From the NCBI GenBank assembly GCA_037440125.1, contig JBBIUU010000086.1, positions 1 through 12,750 of the forward strand: a stretch of 12,750 nucleotides of DNA, read 5' to 3'. Of this stretch, positions 5,331 through 12,750 are shown one piece after another. Below the pieces are notes generated by a model, which worked only from the letters and a program-made list of their open reading frames with translations, made no database searches and was not told where the DNA came from. This DNA comes from JAKAJA01 sp037440125. GTDB taxonomy: Bacteria; Acidobacteriota; UBA4820; DSQY01. Numbering within the stretch: the stretch's first letter is position 1; each line of letters begins with the position of its first letter. The position numbers and the translations under genes were made by a program.

Positions 5331-8300
5331 TTGAACGACCGTGGACCCAAGGGTCCCGACAACCAACCCACGGCCTCGCTCCCCGGGGCCGCACCCCACT
5401 CCTCCGCACCCACGGCCGGCCTGCCCGCGGGCACCGAGCCCGGCCCGGGCGGCGCCCCCCTCGTCTTCTCCTCGGGAACCCTCGTGGCCGGGCGGTACCG
5501 CATCCGGCGCTTCATCGCCGCGGGGGGCATGGGCGAGGTCTACGAGGCGGAGGACCTGGAGCTCGGCGCGCGCGTCGCGCTCAAGACGCTGCGCCCCCGC
5601 ATCGCCGACACCCCCGGCGCCCTCGAGCACTTCAAGCAGGAGATCGCTCTCGCCCGGAAGGTCACGCACCGGAACGTGTGCCGCATCTTCGACGTGGGGT
5701 GGCACCTCGAGTCGTCCCCCGCGCCGTCGAAGCCTCAGGGCCCGGGCGTGGCCTTCCTGACCATGGAGTTCCTCGAGGGCGAGAACCTCTCGGACCTCCT
5801 GAGGCGCGAAGGCCCCATCCCTCCGTCCAGGGCCATGCCCATCTTCCGGCAGATGGCCGAGGCGCTCGCCGCGGCCCACGGCGCGGGCGTCATCCACCGC
5901 GACTTCAAGGCCGGCAACGTGGTGCTCGAGCCCACGGGTGACGGATACCGCGCCGTGGTCACCGACTTCGGCCTGGCGCGCTCCGGCTCCACCGGGGACA
6001 CGGCGGCGTCGGGCGATATCGTGGGGACGCCCGCCTACATGGCTCCCGAGCAGCTGCAGGGCGGACGCGTCACCCCGGCCACCGACGTCTACGCCTTCGG
6101 GGTGGTCATGTGCGAGGTCCTCCTGGGGCGGCGTCCCTTCTCGGGCGACGGGTCCCTCGCCACGGCCATGGACCGGCTCAAGCGCGGGGACACGGCCCCG
6201 GACCTCCGCGGCGCGCGGCTCGGGCGGCGCTGGGAGCCGGTGGTCGTGCGCTGCCTGCAGAGCGAGGCCTCCCGACGCTACGCCGAGGGGGCGCTGCTCC
6301 TCGCTGCGCTCGACGAGGCCGCGGGAACCGCGTCGCGCAGGCGGCTGACCTTGGGCATCGGCGCGGTCGTCGCGGCGGCCGTCCTGGGGTCGGGCCTCCT
6401 CACCGCCTACCTCATGAAGGGTCGCCCCCATGCCCCGGCGGGGCATGCCGTCACGGCCGCGAAGACGCCCCGGCGCTCGGTCGCCGTGCTCGGCTTCAAG
6501 AACCTCTCGGGCAAGCCGGAGGACGCCTGGCTCTCGACGGCCCTCGAGGAGATGCTGTCCACGGAGCTCGCCGCAGGCGAGCACCTCCGGATCGTTCCCG
6601 GGGAGACGGTGTCGCGTATGAAGCGAGACCTGGGCCTCTCCGATGTGGAGACGCTCGCGCCCGACACGCTGGCGCGGGTGAGGGCGAACCTGGGAGCCGA
6701 TTTCGTCGTCCTCGGGTCCTACGTGGCGCTGGGCGGGGGGGGCGGGTCCAGCATCCGCCTCGACCTCCGCCTCCAGGACGCGGGGGCGGGGGAGACCCTG
6801 GCGTCGATCGCCGAGAGCGGCACCGAGTCGCGCCTGTTCGAGATGGCGGCGGACGCCGGCGCCGCCCTGCGCGGGAAGCTCGGCGTGGGACCCGTGACGC
6901 CCGTCGAGGCGGCGGCCGCGCAAGCCGCCGCGCCGGCGGACCCGAGGGCCGCCCGCCTCTACGCCGAAGGGCTGTCGCGGCTGCGCCGCCTCGAGGTGAA
7001 CGACGCGGTGCGCCTCTTCCAGGGCACCATCGCGGTGGATCCGGCCTTCTCGCTGGCCCACTCGGCGCTGGCCCAGGCCTGGACCGACCTCGGCTACGAC
7101 GCCCGGGCGCTCCAGGAGGCCAAGGCCGCCTTCGACCGGTCGGCCTCGCTGCCCAAGGAGCAGCGCATGGTCGTGGAGGCGAGGTACCGCGAGACCGCCG
7201 GCGAGTGGGACAAGGCCCTCGATCTCTACCGCGCGCTCTGGGGGTTCTTCCCCGACAACCTCGAGTACGGCCTCCTCCTGGCGCACGCCCAGTCGCGCGC
7301 GGGGCGGGGCAAGGACGCCCTGGGCACGGTGGCGGAGCTCCGGTCCCTCCCGGCTCCGGCCGCCGGCGACCCCCGCGTCGACATCGCCGCCGCCGAGGCC
7401 GCCCAGGCGCTCTCCGACTGGAAGGGGATGCAGGAGGCCGCGGCGAGATCCGCCGCCGCGGCCGGCCGCCTGGGCGCACGGCTCGTCGTGGCGAGGGCGA
7501 AGACCTTCGAGGCGCAGGCGTGGCGCAAGCTCGGCGACTCGGCCCGGGCGCTCGCCGCGGCGGACGAGGCCCGGCGGGCCTACGAGGCCGCGGGAGATCC
7601 CTACGGCGCGGCGGACGCGGAGCGCGTCACGGTCTACGTGCTCTCGGCCCAGGGCGACGTGAAGGGGGCGCAGGCGCTCGCGGCCAAGCTCCTCAGGACC
7701 TACCGCAGCCTTGGGAACCAGCGCGGTGCGGCCATGATGCTCAACGCCCTCGCCAACGCCGCCTACGCGGAGGGCGACCTGAAGAGCGCCGCGGCGAGCT
7801 ACGAGGAGTGCCTCCGCGTGCTGAAGGAGACCGACGACGCGGCCGGCGCCTGCCGGGCTTCGAGCAACCTCGCGAACGTGCTCCTCCTGCAGGGGGACTC
7901 GGCCGGGGCCAGGCGCCGCCATGAGGAGGCGCTCGCGCTCGCGCGGGAGGTGGGCGACAAGAGCGCCCAGGCCTACGCCCTCTGCGCCCTCGGCGAAATC
8001 GGCCTGGGGGAGGGCGACATCGCGCTCGCTTCGGCCCACTACGGAGACTCCCTCGCGCTCTTCCGCGAGACGGGGGAGAGGAGCGGCGAGGCCTACGCGC
8101 TTTACGGCCTGGGCGAGGTCCGCGTGGCCCAGGACATGCTCGACGAGGCCGCCCGGCTGCACGGTGAGGCGCTGGCGCTCCGCGAGAAGCTCGGGGAGGT
8201 GTCCGCCGCGGGGGAGAGCCGTCTCGCCCTGGCGAACGTCGATCTCCAGCGGGGAGGGGCGGAGAAGTCGGAAGCCTCCGCGCTCGCGCTCCTCAAGGGC

Positions 8301-8720
8301 TTCGAGACCGACGGCCTCGAGGACGAGCGGGCGCTCGCATGGGACCTCGTGGCGCGGGCGAGACTGGCCCGGAAGGACCCCGCCGGCGCCCTGGCGGCCG
8401 CGCGGAAGGCGGAGGCCCTTTCCCGTGGGAACGAGGACCGCCCGCTCCAGCTCGCGGTGGCGCTCACCGCCGCGAGGGCCCGGGGCGCTTCGGGTGATGT
8501 CGCGGGTGCGAGGAAGGCGATGGACTCGATCCTCGACGCTTCGGGCCGGGCGGGCCGGCAGGACCTCGCGCTGCGCGCCAGGCTCGCGCTCGGCGAGCTG
8601 GAGCTCGCCGCCGGCCGGCGGGCGGAGGGCCGTGCCACCCTCGAGGCCTTGAAGAAGGAGGCTTCGGCGCGCGGGTTCGCCCTCGTGGCGCGCCAGACGG
8701 GTGCCGCGCTCGCCCCGTAG
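5331..8720 (+). CDS. Membrane-anchored Ser/Thr protein kinase with TolB-like and TPR sensor region
   Basis: This 1129-residue protein starts at TTG 5331, supported by GGGAGGAGG (5318-5326) at 4-nt spacing. After a Pro/Gly/Ala-rich tail, a PknB-type (Hanks) kinase domain spans about 53-325: glycine loop FIAAGGMGEVYEA (61-73), ATP-binding Lys85 in VALK, catalytic Asp191 in HRDFKAGN with Asn196, metal-binding Asp212 in DFG, and MAPEQ. Ala63 replaces the first glycine of the loop, so ATP affinity may be altered, but all catalytic residues are present. A single membrane helix lies at about 339-361. Residues about 380-520 (RRSVAVLGFKNLSG onward) resemble the TolB-N/FlgO-like domain fused to many such kinases and cyclases. 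From about 537 to 1090, TPR-type helical repeats of about 40 residues follow. Topology is probably kinase inside, TolB-like and TPR outside. Ligand and substrates are unknown. Confidence 0.93.
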   Translation: MNDRGPKGPDNQPTASLPGAAPHSSAPTAGLPAGTEPGPGGAPLVFSSGTLVAGRYRIRRFIAAGGMGEVYEAEDLELGARVALKTLRPRIADTPGALEHFKQEIALARKVTHRNVCRIFDVGWHLESSPAPSKPQGPGVAFLTMEFLEGENLSDLLRREGPIPPSRAMPIFRQMAEALAAAHGAGVIHRDFKAGNVVLEPTGDGYRAVVTDFGLARSGSTGDTAASGDIVGTPAYMAPEQLQGGRVTPATDVYAFGVVMCEVLLGRRPFSGDGSLATAMDRLKRGDTAPDLRGARLGRRWEPVVVRCLQSEASRRYAEGALLLAALDEAAGTASRRRLTLGIGAVVAAAVLGSGLLTAYLMKGRPHAPAGHAVTAAKTPRRSVAVLGFKNLSGKPEDAWLSTALEEMLSTELAAGEHLRIVPGETVSRMKRDLGLSDVETLAPDTLARVRANLGADFVVLGSYVALGGGGGSSIRLDLRLQDAGAGETLASIAESGTESRLFEMAADAGAALRGKLGVGPVTPVEAAAAQAAAPADPRAARLYAEGLSRLRRLEVNDAVRLFQGTIAVDPAFSLAHSALAQAWTDLGYDARALQEAKAAFDRSASLPKEQRMVVEARYRETAGEWDKALDLYRALWGFFPDNLEYGLLLAHAQSRAGRGKDALGTVAELRSLPAPAAGDPRVDIAAAEAAQALSDWKGMQEAAARSAAAAGRLGARLVVARAKTFEAQAWRKLGDSARALAAADEARRAYEAAGDPYGAADAERVTVYVLSAQGDVKGAQALAAKLLRTYRSLGNQRGAAMMLNALANAAYAEGDLKSAAASYEECLRVLKETDDAAGACRASSNLANVLLLQGDSAGARRRHEEALALAREVGDKSAQAYALCALGEIGLGEGDIALASAHYGDSLALFRETGERSGEAYALYGLGEVRVAQDMLDEAARLHGEALALREKLGEVSAAGESRLALANVDLQRGGAEKSEASALALLKGFETDGLEDERALAWDLVARARLARKDPAGALAAARKAEALSRGNEDRPLQLAVALTAARARGASGDVAGARKAMDSILDASGRAGRQDLALRARLALGELELAAGRRAEGRATLEALKKEASARGFALVARQTGAALAP

Positions 8721-8747
8721 CCCCGATTTCCACCCTTGCGCCTGTGG

Positions 8748-8777
8748 TAGAGTGAACCCAGAACAGGCTTGGGACGG
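8748..8777 (+). promoter_or_regulatory. Possible weak promoter and ribosome site of the second kinase gene
   Basis: The 61-nt gap between the kinases has TAGAGT (8748-8753) as a possible -10, 29 nt before the ATG, with only a poor -35 candidate (TTTCCA, 8727-8732, 15-bp spacer). GGGACGG (8771-8777) is a weak Shine-Dalgarno at 4-nt spacing. Read-through from the upstream kinase is equally likely. Confidence 0.25.
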
Positions 8778-8781
8778 CGAC

Positions 8782-11700
8782 ATGATCGGCACGACGCTCG
8801 GCGTGTACGAGGTCCTCGAGGAAGTGGGACGGGGCGGCATGGCCACGGTCTACCGCGCCCGTCACGCCGGCATGGACCGCGTCGTCGCCCTCAAGATCCT
8901 CCGGCAGTCCTTCGCCGGGGACCCCGACGCCCTCGCCCGGTTCCAGCGCGAGGCCCGCCTCATCGCACGCCTCGAGCACCCTCACCTGCTCCCCGTCTAC
9001 GATTTCGACGGCGCGCACGACCCGCCCTACATCGCCATGCGCTATGTCGAGAGCGGCACGCTGAAGGACCTGCTGCGGCAGGGGCGCCTCCGCCTCGGGG
9101 AGGCCGCCCACCTGCTCGACCAGGTAGCCTCGGCCCTCGACTACGCCCACCGGCAGGGCGTGGTGCACCGGGACATCAAGCCCAGCAACGTCATGCTGGA
9201 CGCCGAGGGAAACGCCTTCCTCGCGGATTTCGGACTGGCGCGCGTGGCGCTCCCCGACCGCGAGGGCGAGGGCGCCCTCACGCTGCCCGGTACGATCCTC
9301 GGGACGCCTTCCTACATGGCCCCCGAGCAGGCCGTGGGGACGGGCACCGTGGACCGGCGTGCGGACCTCTACGCCCTCGGCGTCCTCCTGTTCGAGATGG
9401 TGACGGGTACCCTGCCCTTCCCCGGCGACAGCCCGGTGGAGGTGGCCATGGCCCACGTGAGCCGGCCCGTCCCCAGCGCCACCGCGCGCGACCCCCAGTT
9501 GCCCGCCGCGCTCGATGCGCTCTTCCGGCGGGCGCTCGCCAAGCGCCCCGAGGACCGCTACGGCAGCGCCCTCGAGCTCAGCGCCGAGGTGCGACACCTC
9601 GCGGGCCAGACGATCGCCGCGGCGCCGGGCTCGCTGCGCGACGCCGTGCGCGACTCGGCCGGCCGCGCGAGGGCGCTCAGGCAGGCGAGCATGGACGCCA
9701 CGATCTCGGACTCCCGCGCGGACCGGACCCCCGGATCCGCGGGAGGCTCCCGCGCGACGCCGAGCGAGCGCCACCGCCTCGTCACCGCCATCTACGCGAA
9801 CCTGTCCGAGTGCGCCGCCCTCCTCGCGGAGGAGGACCCCGAGGGCGCCGCCGCGGCGATGGAGCGCGTCCTGACCGCCCTCGAGCGCGTGGTGGAAGCC
9901 GCGGGCGGGCGCGTGGAACAGCGCACCGCGGAGACCCTGCTCGCGCTGTGGGGCGCGGAGCGCGGCCGGGAAGACGATCCCGAACACGCCGTGCGCGCGG
10001 CCCTCGAGATGATGGAGGCCGTGCGGTCCCTCGGCCCGGTGAAGACGGGCCCGCCGCCCATGCAGGTGGGCGTCACCACAGGGCGCGTCCTCCTCGCGCC
10101 CGTTCCGGGGTCCGGGCGGATCGGGGCCTCGGGGGAGGCCGTGGTCGCGGCGAGGCGGGTGGAGCGCGCGGCGCCCCCGGGAGCCGTCCTCCTCTCGAGC
10201 GAGACCTACCGGCTCGTGCGCTACACCGTGGACGCCGAGCCGGGCATCAAGCTCCCCGCCTCCGAGCGCCAGCCCGCCACGGAGGCTTTCCTGGTGAAAT
10301 CCTACCAGCCCTCCGTCCTGGGCCGGGACTCCGGCGACGCCTCCGATAGCGGCTCCCGCACCGTCTACCGGGGGCGGGAGCTCGAGCGGATGCGGCAGGC
10401 CTTCCTCTCGGCGGGCCGCGAGGGCAGGACGCGCCTCCTCGCGCTCACCGCCCGCCCGGGCCTCGGGAAAGCCCGGCTCGTGGCCGACTTCGTCCGCTGG
10501 CTCTCGAAGGAGCACCTACCCTACCGCCTCATGACCGCCCGGGCCACGTCTTCCACGTCGCTCCGCCCGTACAGGCTCATCGCGGAGCTCCTCTCCGCTG
10601 GGGTGGGAGAGGAGGGCGCCGGAGCGCTCGGGCGGAGCGTGGCGGAGGCGTTGGAGGGCAGCTCCTTCGACCCCTCTGAGACCACCGCGGTTCTCGCGCA
10701 GATGTCGGGCGGGGAGGAGGAGGACGAGGGAGCCCCCGGCGCCGCACCGGGCACGGGCGCCGAAGCGCGCCAGCAGCGCATCGCCCTCCACCTCGCGCGC
10801 TACCTGGAGGGGCTCGGGCGCAAGGGCGTGGTGGTCCTCTTCCTCGCGGACCTGCACCGCGCGGACGGACCCTCCCTGGGGCTCCTGGACCGACTGTCGT
10901 GGGAGCACCCTCACCTGCCCCTCCTCGTGCTCGGCACGACGAGGCCCGACCTCTTCGAGCGGCTGCCCGACTGGGGCCAGAGCAGTCCCGGGTTCGAGCG
11001 CGTGGACCTTGAGCCCCTGTCCCGCCGGCAGTCCGAGGCCTTCGTCCGGGAGCTGCTGGCCGAGGTCAGGCCGGTGCCCGAGGAGCTCGTCGAGTTTGTC
11101 GTGGACCGCGCCGAGGGCAGCCCCCTCTACACGGAGGAGCTCATCCAGATCCTCTGGGACGAGGGCGTGCTGGTCCGCGGCGGGACGGGCGCCACCGTCT
11201 ACCTCGAGAGGCTCCGCCACCTGCGGGTGCCCGCGAGCCTGACGGGGATCCTCCAGGCGCGCATCGACGCCCTCGGGCAGGAGGAGCGGGTGGCCCTGCA
11301 GCGCGCGGCGGTCCTCGGTCGGGCCTTCTGGGATGACGCCGTGGCGGCGCTCGAGCCCGCCGACGGCCTGGCGCTCCAAGATCCGCGAAGCGTCCTCCGG
11401 AGCCTCGCGGACCGGGCCCTCGTGGAGGTCCGGAGCTCCTCCTCCGTGGTGGGCGCGCAGGAGTTCTGCTTCGGCAGCGCCCTCCTGCGGGAGGTGGTGC
11501 TCGAGACGATCCCGAGGAAGCTCCTCAGGGCCTACCACTCCCTCGCGGGGCACTGGCTCGCGGAGCGGGGCTCGGACCGTCCGAGCGACCGGGCCGCCTC
11601 CATCGGCGAGCACCTGGAGGAGGCGGGCGAGACGCAGGAAGCCGCCCGCTTCTACGCCCGCGCCGGGGAGTACGCCCTCGCCGTGAGCGCCTTCGAGGAC

Positions 11701-12699
11701 GCCCGGCGCCTGCTCGAGCGCGCCTGTTCGCTCTCCGGTCCCGCGGCCGTGGGGGAGTCCTCCGTGAGGATCCACCTGGCGGAGGCGCTCGCCCACCTCG
11801 GCGAGTACCAGGAGGCGGAGCTCCGTCTCGAGGAGGCCGGGCGCATGGCCCGCGACACGGGCGACGCGCGCGGACAGGCCGACGCCCTGAACGCCATGGC
11901 TCAGGCCGCCCTCTGGCGGGGCGACACGCGGGCGGCGGAGCGGCGGTTCGAGGAGAGCCTCGAGGTCGCGGACGTGGAGGACGAGTGGGTCCAGGCGAGG
12001 GCGCTCCAGGGGCTCGGCGAGGTGGCCTGGCGCGAGGGGGACCTGCCGGACGCGAAGGACCACCTGGAGGCGGCGCTGGAGCTCGCGAGGGCGCTGGGCG
12101 ACCCGTCCCTGGTCACCTCGTGCCTTCTCCGCCTCGGCGTGCTGGCGCGGGTGGAGGGCGACCTGGAGGGCGCGGGGGCCTGGCTCGAGGAGTGCCAAGC
12201 CGCGGCCATGGAGGAGGGCGCCCGGGACCGCCTCGCGGAGGCCATCAACGGCCTGGGCGAGGTCCTGAGAGACCGGGGCGAGGCGGCGGAGGCCCGGGAC
12301 CGGTTCGCGGAGGCCCTCGCACTCGCGGAAGCCATCGGTCTGCACGCCACGGCGGTGCGTGCGCAGATCAACCTCGCCTTCGCCCAGGGCGACCTCGGCG
12401 CGCCCGAGGAGGGCGGCGCGAGGTTCCTCGAGATCCTCGACAAGGCGCGGCGCAACGGGGAGACGGAGAACGCGCTGTGCGCCGCCGTGGGGCTGGCCTC
12501 GGTGGTGGGGGAGACGGTGGGGCGGGAGGTCCTGCGGGCCGCGCTGGCGCATCCCGCCGCCAACGAAGTGGTGAGGTCCTATGCGAAGGGCGTCCTGCCG
12601 TCGCTCGGCCTCGGGGTGGAGGAACTTCACCCCGGACACACCGACGGCGCCGCCTTCGACGGCGTCGTGTCCCGCCTGCTCGGCGAGGAGGCGGACTAG
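8782..12699 (+). CDS. Ser/Thr protein kinase fused to cyclase-like, AAA_16-like NTPase and TPR domains
   Basis: This 1305-residue, probably cytoplasmic protein starts at ATG 8782, where the kinase fold begins (MIGTTLGVYEVLEEVGRGG); upstream in-frame GTG 8701 would overlap the previous gene and add unrelated residues. The kinase domain (about 8-275) has GRGGMATVY, Lys38, HRD Asp131, DFG Asp149 and MAPEQ, so it looks active. Residues about 331-512 align with class III adenylate/guanylate cyclase domains, but the two metal-binding aspartates are Asn340 and Glu384, and the GDAVNLAARL motif reads GEAVVAARRV (Asn to Val455). Residues about 525-900 resemble an AAA_16/STAND ATPase, but the P-loop is ARPGLGKA (Lys563, Ala564 in place of Ser/Thr) and Walker B is FLADLHRAD (Asp690). 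TPR repeats fill about 930-1240. The architecture recalls the kinase/cyclase fusion proteins of TOMM gene clusters, but no TOMM gene is visible. It probably phosphorylates partners recruited by the TPRs. Confidence 0.92.
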   Translation: MIGTTLGVYEVLEEVGRGGMATVYRARHAGMDRVVALKILRQSFAGDPDALARFQREARLIARLEHPHLLPVYDFDGAHDPPYIAMRYVESGTLKDLLRQGRLRLGEAAHLLDQVASALDYAHRQGVVHRDIKPSNVMLDAEGNAFLADFGLARVALPDREGEGALTLPGTILGTPSYMAPEQAVGTGTVDRRADLYALGVLLFEMVTGTLPFPGDSPVEVAMAHVSRPVPSATARDPQLPAALDALFRRALAKRPEDRYGSALELSAEVRHLAGQTIAAAPGSLRDAVRDSAGRARALRQASMDATISDSRADRTPGSAGGSRATPSERHRLVTAIYANLSECAALLAEEDPEGAAAAMERVLTALERVVEAAGGRVEQRTAETLLALWGAERGREDDPEHAVRAALEMMEAVRSLGPVKTGPPPMQVGVTTGRVLLAPVPGSGRIGASGEAVVAARRVERAAPPGAVLLSSETYRLVRYTVDAEPGIKLPASERQPATEAFLVKSYQPSVLGRDSGDASDSGSRTVYRGRELERMRQAFLSAGREGRTRLLALTARPGLGKARLVADFVRWLSKEHLPYRLMTARATSSTSLRPYRLIAELLSAGVGEEGAGALGRSVAEALEGSSFDPSETTAVLAQMSGGEEEDEGAPGAAPGTGAEARQQRIALHLARYLEGLGRKGVVVLFLADLHRADGPSLGLLDRLSWEHPHLPLLVLGTTRPDLFERLPDWGQSSPGFERVDLEPLSRRQSEAFVRELLAEVRPVPEELVEFVVDRAEGSPLYTEELIQILWDEGVLVRGGTGATVYLERLRHLRVPASLTGILQARIDALGQEERVALQRAAVLGRAFWDDAVAALEPADGLALQDPRSVLRSLADRALVEVRSSSSVVGAQEFCFGSALLREVVLETIPRKLLRAYHSLAGHWLAERGSDRPSDRAASIGEHLEEAGETQEAARFYARAGEYALAVSAFEDARRLLERACSLSGPAAVGESSVRIHLAEALAHLGEYQEAELRLEEAGRMARDTGDARGQADALNAMAQAALWRGDTRAAERRFEESLEVADVEDEWVQARALQGLGEVAWREGDLPDAKDHLEAALELARALGDPSLVTSCLLRLGVLARVEGDLEGAGAWLEECQAAAMEEGARDRLAEAINGLGEVLRDRGEAAEARDRFAEALALAEAIGLHATAVRAQINLAFAQGDLGAPEEGGARFLEILDKARRNGETENALCAAVGLASVVGETVGREVLRAALAHPAANEVVRSYAKGVLPSLGLGVEELHPGHTDGAAFDGVVSRLLGEEAD

Positions 12700-12750
12700 G
12701 CCTCTCCGGTCTCGGGTTCTTCCAGGAACGAGTTCAGGAGAGCGATCTCG
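12696..12750 (-). CDS. C-terminal end of a convergent gene (partial)
   Basis: Reading the minus strand from the right edge, one frame gives 17 codons, EIALLNSFLEEPETGEA, then TAG at 12696-12698. Thirteen of the 17 codons end in G or C, as in neighbouring genes, and the amphipathic, acidic C-terminus looks protein-like. The other minus frames do not look protein-like over this span. The stop overlaps the stop of the kinase gene in a shared CTAG. Too little is visible to name a family. Confidence 0.4.
   Translation of the reverse strand, partial: EIALLNSFLEEPETGEA

Noticed and set aside
8701..8781. Upstream GTG start for the second kinase at 8701.
   Set aside because: It overlaps the end of the previous gene, adds 27 Cys/Pro-rich residues not seen in kinases, and the kinase fold starts at the ATG at 8782.
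5214..8846. A stop-free minus-strand frame of about 1200 codons opposite the first kinase gene.
   Set aside because: The plus strand has unambiguous kinase, TolB-like and TPR sequence. Long antisense frames are expected where codons nearly always end in G or C; the antisense product is Arg/Gly/Pro/Leu-rich with no family signature.
8464..12639. Two more long minus-strand frames opposite the second kinase.
   Set aside because: Same GC-bias artefact. The composition is low-complexity, and the breakpoints do not respect any start or ribosome site.
8782..12699. A TOMM (thiazole/oxazole-modified peptide) biosynthesis cluster, suggested by the kinase/cyclase fusion layout.
   Set aside because: No YcaO cyclodehydratase, dehydrogenase or precursor peptide is visible in the window; only the domain order is shared.

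Overview
The window is very GC-rich bacterial DNA (about 70% G+C by eye in genes) with strong third-position G/C bias, GTG and TTG starts backed by good Shine-Dalgarno sequences, and readable sigma70-type -10 boxes. Two adjacent Ser/Thr kinases, one fused to a TolB-like plus TPR sensor and one to a cyclase-like, NTPase-like and TPR tail, together with a DUF3471 serine hydrolase, most resemble Acidobacteriota. Myxococcota or Gemmatimonadota cannot be excluded. The phylum call is inference; no rRNA or other phylogenetic marker is present.

Layout. 1-761: 3' end of a class C beta-lactamase-like serine hydrolase with a DUF3471 C-terminal region. 949-2512: a tight three-gene unit (DUF1905/YdeI-like protein, four-helix DUF2177 membrane protein, flavin reductase-like split-barrel protein), with a 23-nt gap and then a 4-nt GTGA overlap. 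2491-2648: convergent intergenic region with a G-run cluster over the last stop codon and a 10-unit heptamer array. 2649-3254 (minus): small two-helix membrane protein of unknown function. 3255-3398: divergent promoter region with a minus-strand -35/-10 pair, a perfect 7-bp-arm inverted repeat, and an extended -10 so close to purF that its mRNA is probably leaderless. 3399-4766: purF. 4767-5330: 564 non-coding bases with a nested inverted repeat, an imperfect 50-bp tandem repeat and a 19-unit heptamer array, ending in a candidate promoter. 5331-8720 and 8782-12699: the two large kinases. 12696-12750 (minus): probable last 17 codons of a convergent gene whose stop overlaps the second kinase's stop.

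How it may work. The first kinase is predicted to be membrane-anchored, with its TolB-like and TPR regions outside the cytoplasm. The second is predicted to be soluble. They are 61 nt apart in the same direction and could form one signalling unit; this is inference. The second kinase keeps all kinase catalytic residues, but its cyclase-like domain lacks the metal-binding aspartates and its P-loop domain has altered Walker A and B residues. It therefore looks like a kinase on a scaffold of inactivated nucleotide-binding domains. The most unusual non-coding feature is the shared 7-bp repeat family in both large intergenic gaps; in the second array it has a clear 14-bp higher-order organisation just upstream of the kinase promoter. 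I see no CRISPR array, tRNA, rRNA, insertion sequence or phage gene.
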